In this document: positions 17,753 through 24,670 of the stretch, one piece after another
How positions within the stretch are numbered: position 1 is the stretch's first letter
Layout: every line of letters starts with the position of its first letter
Assembly: GCF_920987055.1 (NCBI RefSeq)
Contig: NZ_CAKLBX010000001.1
Location: forward strand, 713,501-777,500
Direction: 5' to 3'
Length of the DNA stretch: 64,000 nt
Source of the DNA: Novosphingobium sp. CECT 9465
GTDB taxonomy: Bacteria > Pseudomonadota > Alphaproteobacteria > Sphingomonadales > Sphingomonadaceae
The notes under the pieces: generated by a model
The model's input: only the letters and a program-made list of their open reading frames with translations
Database searches by the model: none
Told to the model about the DNA's origin: nothing
Made by a program: the position numbers and the translations under genes

Positions 17753-18853
17753 TCAGGCGATGCGCTTTACCCAGCCATGCGTGTCGGCAATCTCGCCGCG
17801 CTGGATGCCGACGAGTTTGCTGCGCAGTTTCTGCGTCAACTGACCGGGGCCGCCCGAACCGATGGTGAATTCGCCCGCGTGGCTGGCAACCTTGCCGACC
17901 GGGGTGACCACCGCCGCCGTACCGCAGGCGAACGTCTCGATCAGCTTGCCCGAAGCGGCATCGGCCTGCCACTGGTCAAGGCTGTAGCGTCCCTCGCGCA
18001 CGGTCAGCCCTTCTTCGGTCGCCAGCGTGAGCAGGCTGGACCGGGTAATGCCGGGCAGGATCGTGCCGGTGAGTTCCGGGGTCAGGATCGATCCGTCCTC
18101 GAACACGAAGAACAGGTTCATGCCGCCCAGTTCCTCAACCCACTTGTGTTCGGCGGCATCGAGAAACAGCACCTGATCGTGCCCGCGCGCAAAGGCTTCG
18201 GCGGTGGGCACAAGGCTGGCCGCATAATTGCCGCCGCATTTGGCAGCGCCCGTGCCGCCGGGCGCCGCGCGGGTATAATCGCTGACCCAGATCGAAACCG
18301 CAGGCGCGCCCGATTTGAAGTAGTTTCCGGCCGGGCTGGCGATGACGAGAAACTTGTATTCCTTGGCCGGGCGCACACCAAGGAACGCTTCGCTGGCGAA
18401 CATGAAGGGGCGCAGATACAGCGACCCGCCTTCGACGTTGGGGAACCAGTCCTTGTCGGTCAGCACCTGTTGCCGCACCGCTTCCACGAACAGCGCTTCG
18501 GGCAGTTCGGGCATGGCAAGGCGGCGGGCCGATGCGTTGAAGCGTTCGGCGTTCGCTTCCGGGCGGAACAGCGAAATGCCGTCGTCTGCCAGGCGATAGG
18601 CTTTCAGCCCTTCGAAGATTTCCTGCGCATAGTGCAGAACCGCTGCTGCCGGATCGAGTGGAATCGGGCCATAAGGCACGATTCGCGCGCTGTGCCAGCC
18701 TTTGCCCTCGGTATAGTCGATCTCGACCATGTGATCGGTAAACGCACGACCGAAGCCCGGATCGGCCAGCACGGCATCGCGCACATCGGCAGCCGTGGGG
18801 GCCGGGTGCGCCGTACGGGCGAAAGTCAGGCTGGGATCGGCGGTCGTCGCCAT
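17753..18853 (-). CDS. ilvE: Branched-chain amino acid aminotransferase
   Basis: 366 codons, the larger class-IV (BCAT-II/eukaryotic-like) form. It interconverts leucine, isoleucine and valine with their 2-oxoacids. Visible motifs are HYAQEIFEGLKAYR, SLYLRPFMFASE, the PLP-lysine region TGAAKCGGNYAAS, the EELGGMNLFFV substrate loop and FACGTAAVVTPVG, which binds the cofactor phosphate. An unusual leader with mini-ORFs and a strong hairpin lies upstream (separate features), so premature termination may regulate it. Confidence 0.95.
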   Translation of the reverse strand: MATTADPSLTFARTAHPAPTAADVRDAVLADPGFGRAFTDHMVEIDYTEGKGWHSARIVPYGPIPLDPAAAVLHYAQEIFEGLKAYRLADDGISLFRPEANAERFNASARRLAMPELPEALFVEAVRQQVLTDKDWFPNVEGGSLYLRPFMFASEAFLGVRPAKEYKFLVIASPAGNYFKSGAPAVSIWVSDYTRAAPGGTGAAKCGGNYAASLVPTAEAFARGHDQVLFLDAAEHKWVEELGGMNLFFVFEDGSILTPELTGTILPGITRSSLLTLATEEGLTVREGRYSLDQWQADAASGKLIETFACGTAAVVTPVGKVASHAGEFTIGSGGPGQLTQKLRSKLVGIQRGEIADTHGWVKRIA

Positions 18854-18935
18854 GGCAAATCGGTCCTTGCGCTAGATTCAAAAAAGCGCGGTTGAACGAT
18901 TATTGCGCAGATGGCAAGTGTTATGTAATAAATGT

Positions 18936-18997
18936 GAAGGGCCGCGCCGGTCAGTCCGGGCGGCCCTTCGCATGGTCAGCGGCCGGAAGTGCCGCCC
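18936..18997 (-). promoter_or_regulatory. Possible attenuator in the ilvE leader
   Basis: On the minus strand a very stable hairpin (arms 18936-18945 and 18960-18969, perfect 10 bp, with a further inner CCGG pairing) is followed by ACATTTATTACAT, a weak U-rich tail. The sequence GGGCGGC just upstream (18997-18991) can instead pair perfectly with GCCGCCC at 18964-18958, within the hairpin's 5' arm, which would disrupt it. Such mutually exclusive pairings are the layout of a terminator and antiterminator. The hairpin ends about 80 bases before the ilvE start. Confidence 0.5.
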
Positions 18998-19024
18998 ACA
19001 AAGCCTCTATCGCTTAATCGAAAC

Positions 19025-19081
19025 TCAGCGATAATGCCTCGCAAGGGACTGTACCGACCTCTGTGCTGAACCATGAGACAT
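19025..19081 (-). CDS. 18-codon leader ORF with maximal Shine-Dalgarno
   Basis: Encodes MSHGSAQRSVQSLARHYR. The start codon is 7 bases from AGGAGG, embedded in AAAGGAGGTGATCC (19096-19083), complementary to the 16S rRNA 3' end over 14 bases, an exceptionally long match. The stop codon lies within a 7-bp hairpin (TATCGCT / AGCGATA, 19008-19033). It contains no run of Leu, Ile or Val codons, so if it controls ilvE it does not do so by the usual starvation-codon mechanism. Too short to judge by composition; the ribosome-binding site is the main evidence. Confidence 0.55.
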   Translation of the reverse strand: MSHGSAQRSVQSLARHYR

Positions 19082-19085
19082 CGGA

Positions 19086-19181
19086 TCACCTCCTTTCGCG
19101 CTGTTGAGCCATTGCGCCACCCTTCCGAGTGACTGAGCCGCAGGATCGAACTCCTTCGGCCTTGACATCAATGTGATTCAT
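19086..19181 (-). CDS. Upstream mini-ORF coupled to the leader ORF
   Basis: A frame running from ATG at 19181 (31 codons) or, more likely, from the internal ATG at 19112 (8 codons, MAQQRERR), which has GGAAGG about 8 bases upstream. The last codons AGG AGG TGA are themselves the Shine-Dalgarno of the 18-codon ORF, and the stop is 4 bases before its ATG, so the two are positioned for translational coupling. Role unknown; it may expose or occupy the strong ribosome-binding site. The region from 19182 to 19270 holds only AT-rich sequence with an A/T tract. Confidence 0.4.
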   Translation of the reverse strand: MNHIDVKAEGVRSCGSVTRKGGAMAQQRERR

Positions 19182-19270
19182 TCTGTGGCGAACAACAAGA
19201 CTTGCATTGATTTTTTTTGGCGTCAGTATCTTTGCTTCGCAGTTGCACAGTAGCTTTATAGGGCGCGCTG

Positions 19271-19819
19271 TCAGCGACGGCGGCAATCCTCGATTACCCG
19301 GCCCACTTCCGCCCATGCAGGCAGGTACAGCGTGGGCAAGCCGTTCACTTCCACGGCAAACCGTCCCCGGCTGAACGCCATGGCGTCCAGCACGGCGTCC
19401 TGCGCGCGGACGGTTGCGGCCAGCTGGGTTTGGCTGGCTGGTTCGGCGGACAGTGCGCGGATTTCGCTGGTGGTGGCAATCGACATCGGCAGCGAAACGG
19501 ATGATGTCCCGGTGCGAATCAAAGACACGGTGCCAGAAGCGCGATTGCAGGCCAGCGCGAACAATGTGGCCGTGCTTGATCCATATCGCGCAACGCCGCC
19601 TTCGTTGCGCTGTTCGTAACGCCAGTCTCCCGGTGTCTGCGGTGCATCGCGCCAGTCCTTGAATGCGGCTGCGGGCGGTGGGGGAGGGGCTGGCGCAGGC
19701 CGCTGTGCAACCGGCGGCGGAGGCGGCGGGACGACCTGCGGAGACGAGCAGGCGGCGACCAGCACGAAGGCTGTGCCGGAAAAAGCCCTGGCAATGGCGG
19801 ATGCGCGATTGATTTTCAT
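19271..19819 (-). CDS. Proline-rich lipoprotein, function unknown
   Basis: 182 codons. A lipoprotein signal (FSGTAFVLVAAC) is followed by a proline-rich linker (VVPPPPPPV...PAPPPPP) and a compact globular domain of about 120 residues starting at FKDWRDAPQTPGDWRYEQR. The globular domain has two cysteines (FALACNR and VIEDCRRR) that could form a disulfide. I chose the ATG at 19819, giving a basic n-region MKINRASAIAR; a frame to 19861 would run into tlyA. I do not recognise the family; envelope location is inferred. Confidence 0.75.
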   Translation of the reverse strand: MKINRASAIARAFSGTAFVLVAACSSPQVVPPPPPPVAQRPAPAPPPPPAAAFKDWRDAPQTPGDWRYEQRNEGGVARYGSSTATLFALACNRASGTVSLIRTGTSSVSLPMSIATTSEIRALSAEPASQTQLAATVRAQDAVLDAMAFSRGRFAVEVNGLPTLYLPAWAEVGRVIEDCRRR

Positions 19820-19844
19820 GGCAAGGTTATGGAAGGAACTCGCC

Positions 19845-20600
19845 GTGACCTCAACCCACACCCCAAAATCGAAAATTCGCGTCGATCAGCTGCTGGTCGA
19901 GCGCGGCCTTGCCGAAAGTCGCGCCCGCGCGCAGGCGCTGATCCTTGCGGGGCTGGTGTTCCTGGGCGAAACGAAGATCGCCAAGGCGGGGCAGGCGGTT
20001 GCCGCAGACGCCGTGCTGGAGGTGCGCGGGCGCGACCACCCGTGGGTTTCGCGCGGCGGGATCAAGCTGGCCCATGCGATCGAGGTGTTCGGGCTGGATC
20101 CTGCGGGCGTGATTGCGATGGATATTGGCAGTTCGACCGGCGGCTTTACCGACGTTCTGCTCCAGAACGGTGCAATTCACGTCTTTGCGGTCGATTCGGG
20201 TACGAACCAGTTGGCGTGGAAGCTGCGCCAGGACGATCGCGTGACCGTGTATGAACAGACCAGCGCCCGTGTGCTGACGCCGGGGCATATCGATCGGCCC
20301 GCGACGTGGGTGGTGTGCGATGCAAGCTTTATTGCCTTGCGCAAGGTGCTGGAAGTGCCGCTCGCGCTGGCCACGCGGCCGACGCGCCTGGTCGCGCTGA
20401 TAAAGCCGCAATTCGAAGTGGGGCGCGGCGAAGTGGGCAAGGGCGGCGTGGTGCGCGATCCGGCCTTGCACGAACGCGTCTGCGTGGACGTGCGGGAATG
20501 GCTGGAAGGCGATGGCTGGCAGGTGCAGGGCGTGGTGCCCAGTCCGATCACCGGTCCCGAAGGCAATGTGGAATTCCTGATTTCGGCATCGCGAAGCTGA
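19845..20600 (+). CDS. tlyA: TlyA family rRNA methyltransferase
   Basis: 251 codons. An N-terminal S4 RNA-binding domain (IRVDQLLVERGLAESRARAQ) is followed by an FtsJ/RrmJ-like methyltransferase domain with SAM motif MDIGSSTGGFTDVLL. Characterised TlyA proteins 2'-O-methylate cytidines in 16S and/or 23S rRNA; some are annotated as hemolysins. I chose GTG at 19845 because GGAAGGA lies just upstream; ATG at 19818 is an alternative that would abut the divergent lipoprotein gene. KPQFE and a C-terminal SPITGPEGNVEFL are also conserved in the family. Confidence 0.92.
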   Translation: MTSTHTPKSKIRVDQLLVERGLAESRARAQALILAGLVFLGETKIAKAGQAVAADAVLEVRGRDHPWVSRGGIKLAHAIEVFGLDPAGVIAMDIGSSTGGFTDVLLQNGAIHVFAVDSGTNQLAWKLRQDDRVTVYEQTSARVLTPGHIDRPATWVVCDASFIALRKVLEVPLALATRPTRLVALIKPQFEVGRGEVGKGGVVRDPALHERVCVDVREWLEGDGWQVQGVVPSPITGPEGNVEFLISASRS

Positions 20601-20721
20601 CTTATCCACGGCTTCTGTCTCCACACGGGATTGCATAAGGTTCAAGTCCCGATTGCGCACTTGCGCGTGGCCCGTCAGTATCGGGATCGAATCGCGCTGC
20701 GTCGCATTGCCAACGGGTGAC

Positions 20722-21276
20722 ATGAACTACCTTGCTTCTCCCGGCCAGTTACGGGCCAGTCTTCTGCGCTGGTCGCTGTTCACAGTGCCTCTCCTGCTCG
20801 TGCTTGGTTTCTTTTCAGGACAGGCTGCTGGAAGCGGTCCGGGAAATCCGTGGTTCGATGATCTGGTGAAGCCCGCCATATATCCGCCACCGCTTGCGTT
20901 CCCGATCGTCTGGTCGCTGCTTTACGCAATGATGGGCGTTTCGCTTGCGATGATTCTTTCAGCGCGAGGCGCGGGCGGTCGCGTGTTGGCGGTTGCTGCA
21001 TTCGTGGCGCAGCTTGTTCTCAATCTTTCGTGGTCACCGGTATTTTTCGCCATGCACCAGATCACCGGGGCTTTCTGGATCGCCGTCGCGATGGCGGTGA
21101 TGGTCCTGATAACGCTGGTGCTGTTCTGGCGCATCCGCCCGGTCGCGGGCATGCTGTTGCTGCCCTATCTCGCCTGGGTCTGCTTTGCCAGTGTCCTGAC
21201 GTTCGAGATCGGTCGCCTCAACCCTGAAGCTGATGGCGCGTTCGGTTCGTCAAGTGCGGTCCGTGTAGAGATTTGA
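20722..21276 (+). CDS. tspO: TspO/MBR family membrane protein
   Basis: 184 codons with five hydrophobic segments, as expected for TspO (tryptophan-rich sensory protein). Family motifs are WFDDLVKPAIYPP before TM2, FPIVWSLLYAMMG, and LNLSWSPVFF in TM3-4. TspO proteins bind porphyrins and cholesterol-like ligands, and in some alphaproteobacteria modulate photosynthesis or tetrapyrrole export; its job here is unknown. The C-terminal tail after FEIGRLNPEA is slightly longer than usual. Confidence 0.88.
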   Translation: MNYLASPGQLRASLLRWSLFTVPLLLVLGFFSGQAAGSGPGNPWFDDLVKPAIYPPPLAFPIVWSLLYAMMGVSLAMILSARGAGGRVLAVAAFVAQLVLNLSWSPVFFAMHQITGAFWIAVAMAVMVLITLVLFWRIRPVAGMLLLPYLAWVCFASVLTFEIGRLNPEADGAFGSSSAVRVEI

Positions 21277-21340
21277 CCCTTGCAGGCAGGCGACGGGCCG
21301 CCCACATAGCAGGCCAGTACGCTCCAGACAGGAACCTGCA

Positions 21341-21604
21341 ATGCAAAGCGAAAACCCGATGATCGCCGACTTCGTCAAGCTGCTCAACAGCGCCGCCGGA
21401 ACGATCGCGGGCATGGGCCGCGAAGCGAGCGAGACTGCGCGCGAAAAGGCCAAGGAAGTGTTCGGCGGCCTCGATTTCGTCAGTCGTGAGGAATTTGACG
21501 CGGTAAAGGATCTGGCCTCTGCCGCGCGTGAGGAGGTTGAAACCCTCAAGGCGCGTATCGCGGCGTTGGAGGCGGCTGCCGCCCAATCGAACAGCCAGGC
21601 CTGA
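21341..21604 (+). CDS. UbiK/BMFP family accessory factor
   Basis: 87 codons, an almost entirely helical protein with a C-terminal coiled coil (VSREEFDAVKDLASAAREEV). This matches the DUF526/BMFP family that includes E. coli UbiK, a trimeric lipid-binding accessory factor for the aerobic ubiquinone-synthesis complex. The C-terminal FVSREEFDAVK...LEA region is the conserved core. AGGA lies 7 bases upstream of the ATG. Confidence 0.85.
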   Translation: MQSENPMIADFVKLLNSAAGTIAGMGREASETAREKAKEVFGGLDFVSREEFDAVKDLASAAREEVETLKARIAALEAAAAQSNSQA

Positions 21605-21681
21605 TTGAAGGGAACCGGCTTGCTCCCTCGCGGATTGAACCTGGCAAAAGGTGTCTTTCCGGCACCGTCAGGGATCAATCC

Positions 21682-21951
21682 GTGTTCACACAGCTCAACC
21701 CCACCATTCCGCTCCATGTGCTCGGCAAAGGCGATGGCTATGCCATTGGCATGATCGATTACGGGCAGGAGCATAACCTGATCTGGGTTACCGCGCTTGA
21801 TGAATCCGGCGAAATCTGGTGTGCGCCCAATCACAAGGTACGTCTCGGCAAAAACTGGACCATGGGCCGCGCGGAAAACCGGCTTATCGCCGAAGACAAG
21901 CGTGCCGCCACGCAAGTTGCCGAAAATGTTACCGATATCGGCCGCGCGTGA
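21682..21951 (+). CDS. Conserved hypothetical protein (89 codons)
   Basis: Starts at GTG 21682 after CAGGGA. A soluble beta-rich protein (IPLHVLGKGDGYAIGMIDYG, NLIWVTALDESGEIWCAPNH) with one cysteine and no signal peptide or membrane segment. I do not recognise a named family, but codon use and composition match neighbouring genes and it follows the ubiK-like gene by 77 bases on the same strand. It ends 25 bases before the left end of the IS element, which probably separates it from its original downstream region. Confidence 0.65.
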   Translation: MFTQLNPTIPLHVLGKGDGYAIGMIDYGQEHNLIWVTALDESGEIWCAPNHKVRLGKNWTMGRAENRLIAEDKRAATQVAENVTDIGRA

Positions 21952-21991
21952 GCAAGCATCTGGCTCGCTACCTAACTAGGCCGTGAACCCA

Positions 21992-22168
21992 TTAACGCGA
22001 CGGTGTCTGAGCCTTCTTGATCTGTCGCACCGCCCAGATGACAATCGGAATTGTCAGAATCAGGAACACGATAAGTCGGGTGTTCCACTGCTCACCGCTG
22101 AAGAATGCGATCAAGGCAGCGGCAAAGAAGAATAGCGTCCAAGACATCCAGGGCTTCATAGGGTTCAT
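21992..22168 (-). CDS. Small two-helix membrane protein inside the IS
   Basis: 58 codons with AAGGAAAGG upstream of the ATG. Two hydrophobic helices (WTLFFFAAALIAFFSG and LIVFLILTIPIVIWAV) flank a short loop, ending with a basic tail RQIKKAQTPSR. The stop codon lies within the left terminal repeat of the IS, and the gene faces away from the transposase, so it looks like a passenger gene carried by the element. I do not recognise the family; an older chromosomal gene disrupted by insertion is the alternative, but the CTAG and terminal repeat outside it argue against that. Confidence 0.6.
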   Translation of the reverse strand: MNPMKPWMSWTLFFFAAALIAFFSGEQWNTRLIVFLILTIPIVIWAVRQIKKAQTPSR

Positions 22169-22214
22169 CGTAACACGCCTTTCCTTGTTGAGCGAAAGCT
22201 GATTCAGGGACTGG

Positions 22215-22981
22215 ATGAGCCGATATGACCTGACCGATTTCGAGTGGCGTGTGATCGAACCAATGTTGCCCAACAAGCCTAGAGGCGTGCCACGTGTCGA
22301 TGACCGGCGTGTGCTGAATGGCATCTTCTGGGTGCTGCGGTCAGGGGCGCCGTGGCGAGACTTGCCGGAACGCTATGGCCCGCGCACAACCTGCTACAAT
22401 CGCTTCGTGCGATGGCGAAAAGCCGGTGTGTGGGATCGAATGATGGACGCCATCACCGCCGCCCATGATGGCGATATCCAGATGATCGACAGCACTTCCA
22501 TCCGGGCGCACCAACAGGCTGCGACGGCAAAAAGGGGGATCGAGATCATTGTCTCGGTCGCTCCCGAGGCGGGCTCACCACCAAAATCCACGCGGTCGTC
22601 GATGGGCAAGGCCTCCCGATCCGGCTCAGCCTGACTGCCGGGCAAAGCCACGACGGGCAAGCGGCTGACGATCTACTCAATCACGTTGGCGCCGGAACAA
22701 TCGTGCTGGCAGACAAGGCGTATGACGCCGATCGTATCCGAGCGTCTCTCCGCGAAAAGGGATCGTTTGCCAACATTCCGCCCAAGGCAAACCGGAAGTC
22801 GAAACCGTACTTCAGCACATGGCTGTACCGCGAGCGGAACCTGATCGAACGCTATTTCTCCAAATTGAAGCACTTCCGCAGAGTAGCTACCCGCTACGAC
22901 AAGTTGGCCGAAAACTTTCTGGCCATGGTCCAACTCGCCTCAATGCGCCTGTGGCTGCGCGTTTATGAGTCTACGGCCTAG
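22215..22981 (+). CDS. IS5-family transposase, expressed by -1 frameshift
   Basis: Two overlapping frames make one transposase of about 255 residues. Frame A (from ATG 22215, SRYDLTDFEWRVIEPMLP) carries the first catalytic Asp in QMIDSTS. At 22529-22535 (A AAA AGG, followed by GGG) a -1 shift joins it to the second frame, which carries the second Asp (VLADKAYDADR) and the Glu in the signature Y(2)R(3)E(6)K, visible as YRERNLIERYFSKLK. Without shifting, frame A stops at 22634. The stop codon of the full protein is TAG at 22979-22981, formed by the target-site CTAG. Confidence 0.88.
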
Positions 22982-23241
22982 GCCGTAAACTCATAAACCA
23001 CACCGTCGAGGCGTCGAAATGACAAACATATCGGGCCAAGGCGCCCGCTGGGAGGGCTGGTTGCCCTTCCAAGGGCGGCTTGGTTCGAGATGGAAGTCAT
23101 TTCGACGTCCTTCGGATTTGACCAAAACGGCCCATCGCTTCGTCGGGCAGACTTGAAATATCGACATATTCCTGCGCCTGCCCTCCTTGCGCTAAGCCGT
23201 TTTGCCTCAAACCTCGACGGTGTGGTTTATGAGTTTACGGC
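22982..23241. mobile_element. 260-bp MITE related to the adjacent IS
   Basis: Perfect 30-base terminal inverted repeats at 22982-23011 and 23212-23241, starting GCCGTAAACTCATAAACC, resemble the IS right end, and the element is bounded by CTAG at 22978-22981 and 23242-23245. It has no ORF of its own. Nested inside is a second perfect 12-base inverted repeat (CGTCGAAATGAC at 23012-23023 and its complement at 23096-23107) around a GCCCTT/AAGGGC hairpin. Probably mobilised in trans by the IS transposase or a close relative. Confidence 0.85.
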
Positions 23242-24590
23242 CTAGCACCCTCACTTGCCAGCGCCTTCGCTGTCTCGATCGCGCAGGCCAGCCGCCAGCG
23301 CAATCCGGCCGCCGCAAAATCAAGGGTTACATCTGCCTGCAAGCTGCGCGCCGGGATGTGCCGGATCAGCGTTGTGCCAAAACCATTGCTGTCGGGCGAT
23401 ATCACCACGGGGCCGTGGCATTCCTGCCAGTCTACGACAAACTGCCCATCGTCCGTCTCGTCCCACGATAGCACAACCTGTCCGCCCGGCACACTGAGCG
23501 CGCCATATTTGATCGCGTTGGTCGTCAATTCATGCAGCGCCATCCCGATAACCTCGGCCGCCCGCGGGCTGAGCGGCACCGATGCGCCCCTTGTGATGAC
23601 CTGTGTCCGGCTGTCCTGCCCCAATATGGCCAGTTGCGCTGCGGCGAGTTCGTCCATCATAATTCTGGACCACCCACGCCGGATCAGCAGATCCTGATTG
23701 GCCGACAGGCTGGCAAGGCGGCTTTCGAACCGGCGCAGGAAATCGGGATCGCATCCACCGGAACGGCGGGCCAGCGCCTGCACCACCGACAGCATGTTCT
23801 TCGATCGGTGATTGACCTCCATCAGCAGTACCCGGATCTGCTCTTCCTTTTCGAGCATATCGGTCACGTCGGTATTGGTGCCGAACCAGTAGAGGATTTC
23901 CCCGCCATCGTCGCGAATCGGCTTGGCGCGGGAAAGGAACCAGCGCCATTCGCCATCGTGCCGACGCAACGGGAAGGTATCGTCCCATTCGCTTCCCGCA
24001 GCGATCGAAGCGGCGAAATGATCGCGAACCCGCGTGACATGATCGGGATGATGGACCTTGTCCCACCCCCATCCGTCGGTCGATCCTTCAGGTACGCCGG
24101 TGTAATCGTACCAGCGCTGGTTGTACCACCAGATGGCACCGGTGCTATCGGCCACCCACGCCAGTTGCGATATGTTGTCGGCCAGCATGCGGAAGCGCAT
24201 CTCGCTTTCGCGCAAGGCGCGTTGCGCCTGTTCGCGCGCGGTTATGTCGCGCGCGATCTTGCTGGCGCCCACGATCTTTCCGCTCTTGTCGGCGATCGGG
24301 GATACGGTGATCGATACGGCAATCTGCACACCGTCCTTGCGACAGCGTAGGGTGTCGAAGCTCTTCACACGCTCGCCCCGCGCGATGCGGCCGATGATGT
24401 CGTCTTCTTCGGCCAGTCGATCCACCGGGATCAGCCGCCTGATATTCTGCCCGACCATTTCAGCTTCGGTGAACCCGAAAATACGGGTGGCAGCCGGATT
24501 CCAGCTGAGCACTGTTCCGCTCAGGTCCTTGCTGATGATCGCATCATCGGAAGACTGGATAATGGCAGATAGATGCGCTTCGGCCAGCAA
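23235..24590 (-). CDS. Two-PAS-domain HWE-family sensor histidine kinase
   Basis: 451 codons, soluble, no membrane segment. PAS 1 covers about residues 5-120 (QSSDDAIISKDLSGTVLSWN) and PAS 2 about residues 125-250 (DNISQLAWVADSTGAIWWYN). The HWE/HisKA_2 domain has its phosphorylatable H260 in EVNHRSKNMLSVVQALARRS, then a GHKL ATPase with HELTTNAIKYGALS and GFGTTLI. Such kinases in alphaproteobacteria often feed the PhyR/EcfG general stress response or sense light or redox, but no cofactor-binding residue or cognate regulator is evident. Starts at TTG 24590. The last two residues and stop are supplied by the inserted MITE. Confidence 0.88.
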   Translation of the reverse strand: MLAEAHLSAIIQSSDDAIISKDLSGTVLSWNPAATRIFGFTEAEMVGQNIRRLIPVDRLAEEDDIIGRIARGERVKSFDTLRCRKDGVQIAVSITVSPIADKSGKIVGASKIARDITAREQAQRALRESEMRFRMLADNISQLAWVADSTGAIWWYNQRWYDYTGVPEGSTDGWGWDKVHHPDHVTRVRDHFAASIAAGSEWDDTFPLRRHDGEWRWFLSRAKPIRDDGGEILYWFGTNTDVTDMLEKEEQIRVLLMEVNHRSKNMLSVVQALARRSGGCDPDFLRRFESRLASLSANQDLLIRRGWSRIMMDELAAAQLAILGQDSRTQVITRGASVPLSPRAAEVIGMALHELTTNAIKYGALSVPGGQVVLSWDETDDGQFVVDWQECHGPVVISPDSNGFGTTLIRHIPARSLQADVTLDFAAAGLRWRLACAIETAKALASEGARP

Positions 24591-24670
24591 TGCTACTTGC
24601 TCCCCTGCGACCCCACCCCGCTTGATCTTTAGGGGAAGTCAGCCGGGATGCAAGCGGGTTCGATCGCGCC

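Larger units (their letters stand above)
21976..22981 (+). mobile_element. IS5-family (IS427-like group) insertion sequence
   Basis: A 998-base element (21980-22977) flanked on both sides by CTAG, the expected kind of target duplication for this group. Terminal inverted repeats match at 15 of 19 positions: left GCCGTGAACCCATTAACGC, right (read inward) GCCGTAGACTCATAAACGC. Inside are a frameshifted transposase gene on the plus strand and a small membrane-protein gene on the minus strand. The right CTAG is shared with the left end of an adjacent MITE that has nearly the same terminus. Confidence 0.85.

Noticed and set aside
19083..19096. GGATCACCTCCTTT on the plus strand as the 3' end of a 16S rRNA gene
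   Set aside because: The preceding bases do not match the conserved 16S 3' domain, and no rRNA sequence lies nearby; it reads better as a Shine-Dalgarno site on the other strand.
20625..20665. GGTTCAAGTCCCG as a tRNA T-arm
   Set aside because: No acceptor stem, D-arm or anticodon arm can be built around it.
22169..22214. Left end of the IS immediately before the transposase gene
   Set aside because: No sequence here resembles the right terminal repeat, whereas 21980-21998 matches it and is preceded by CTAG.
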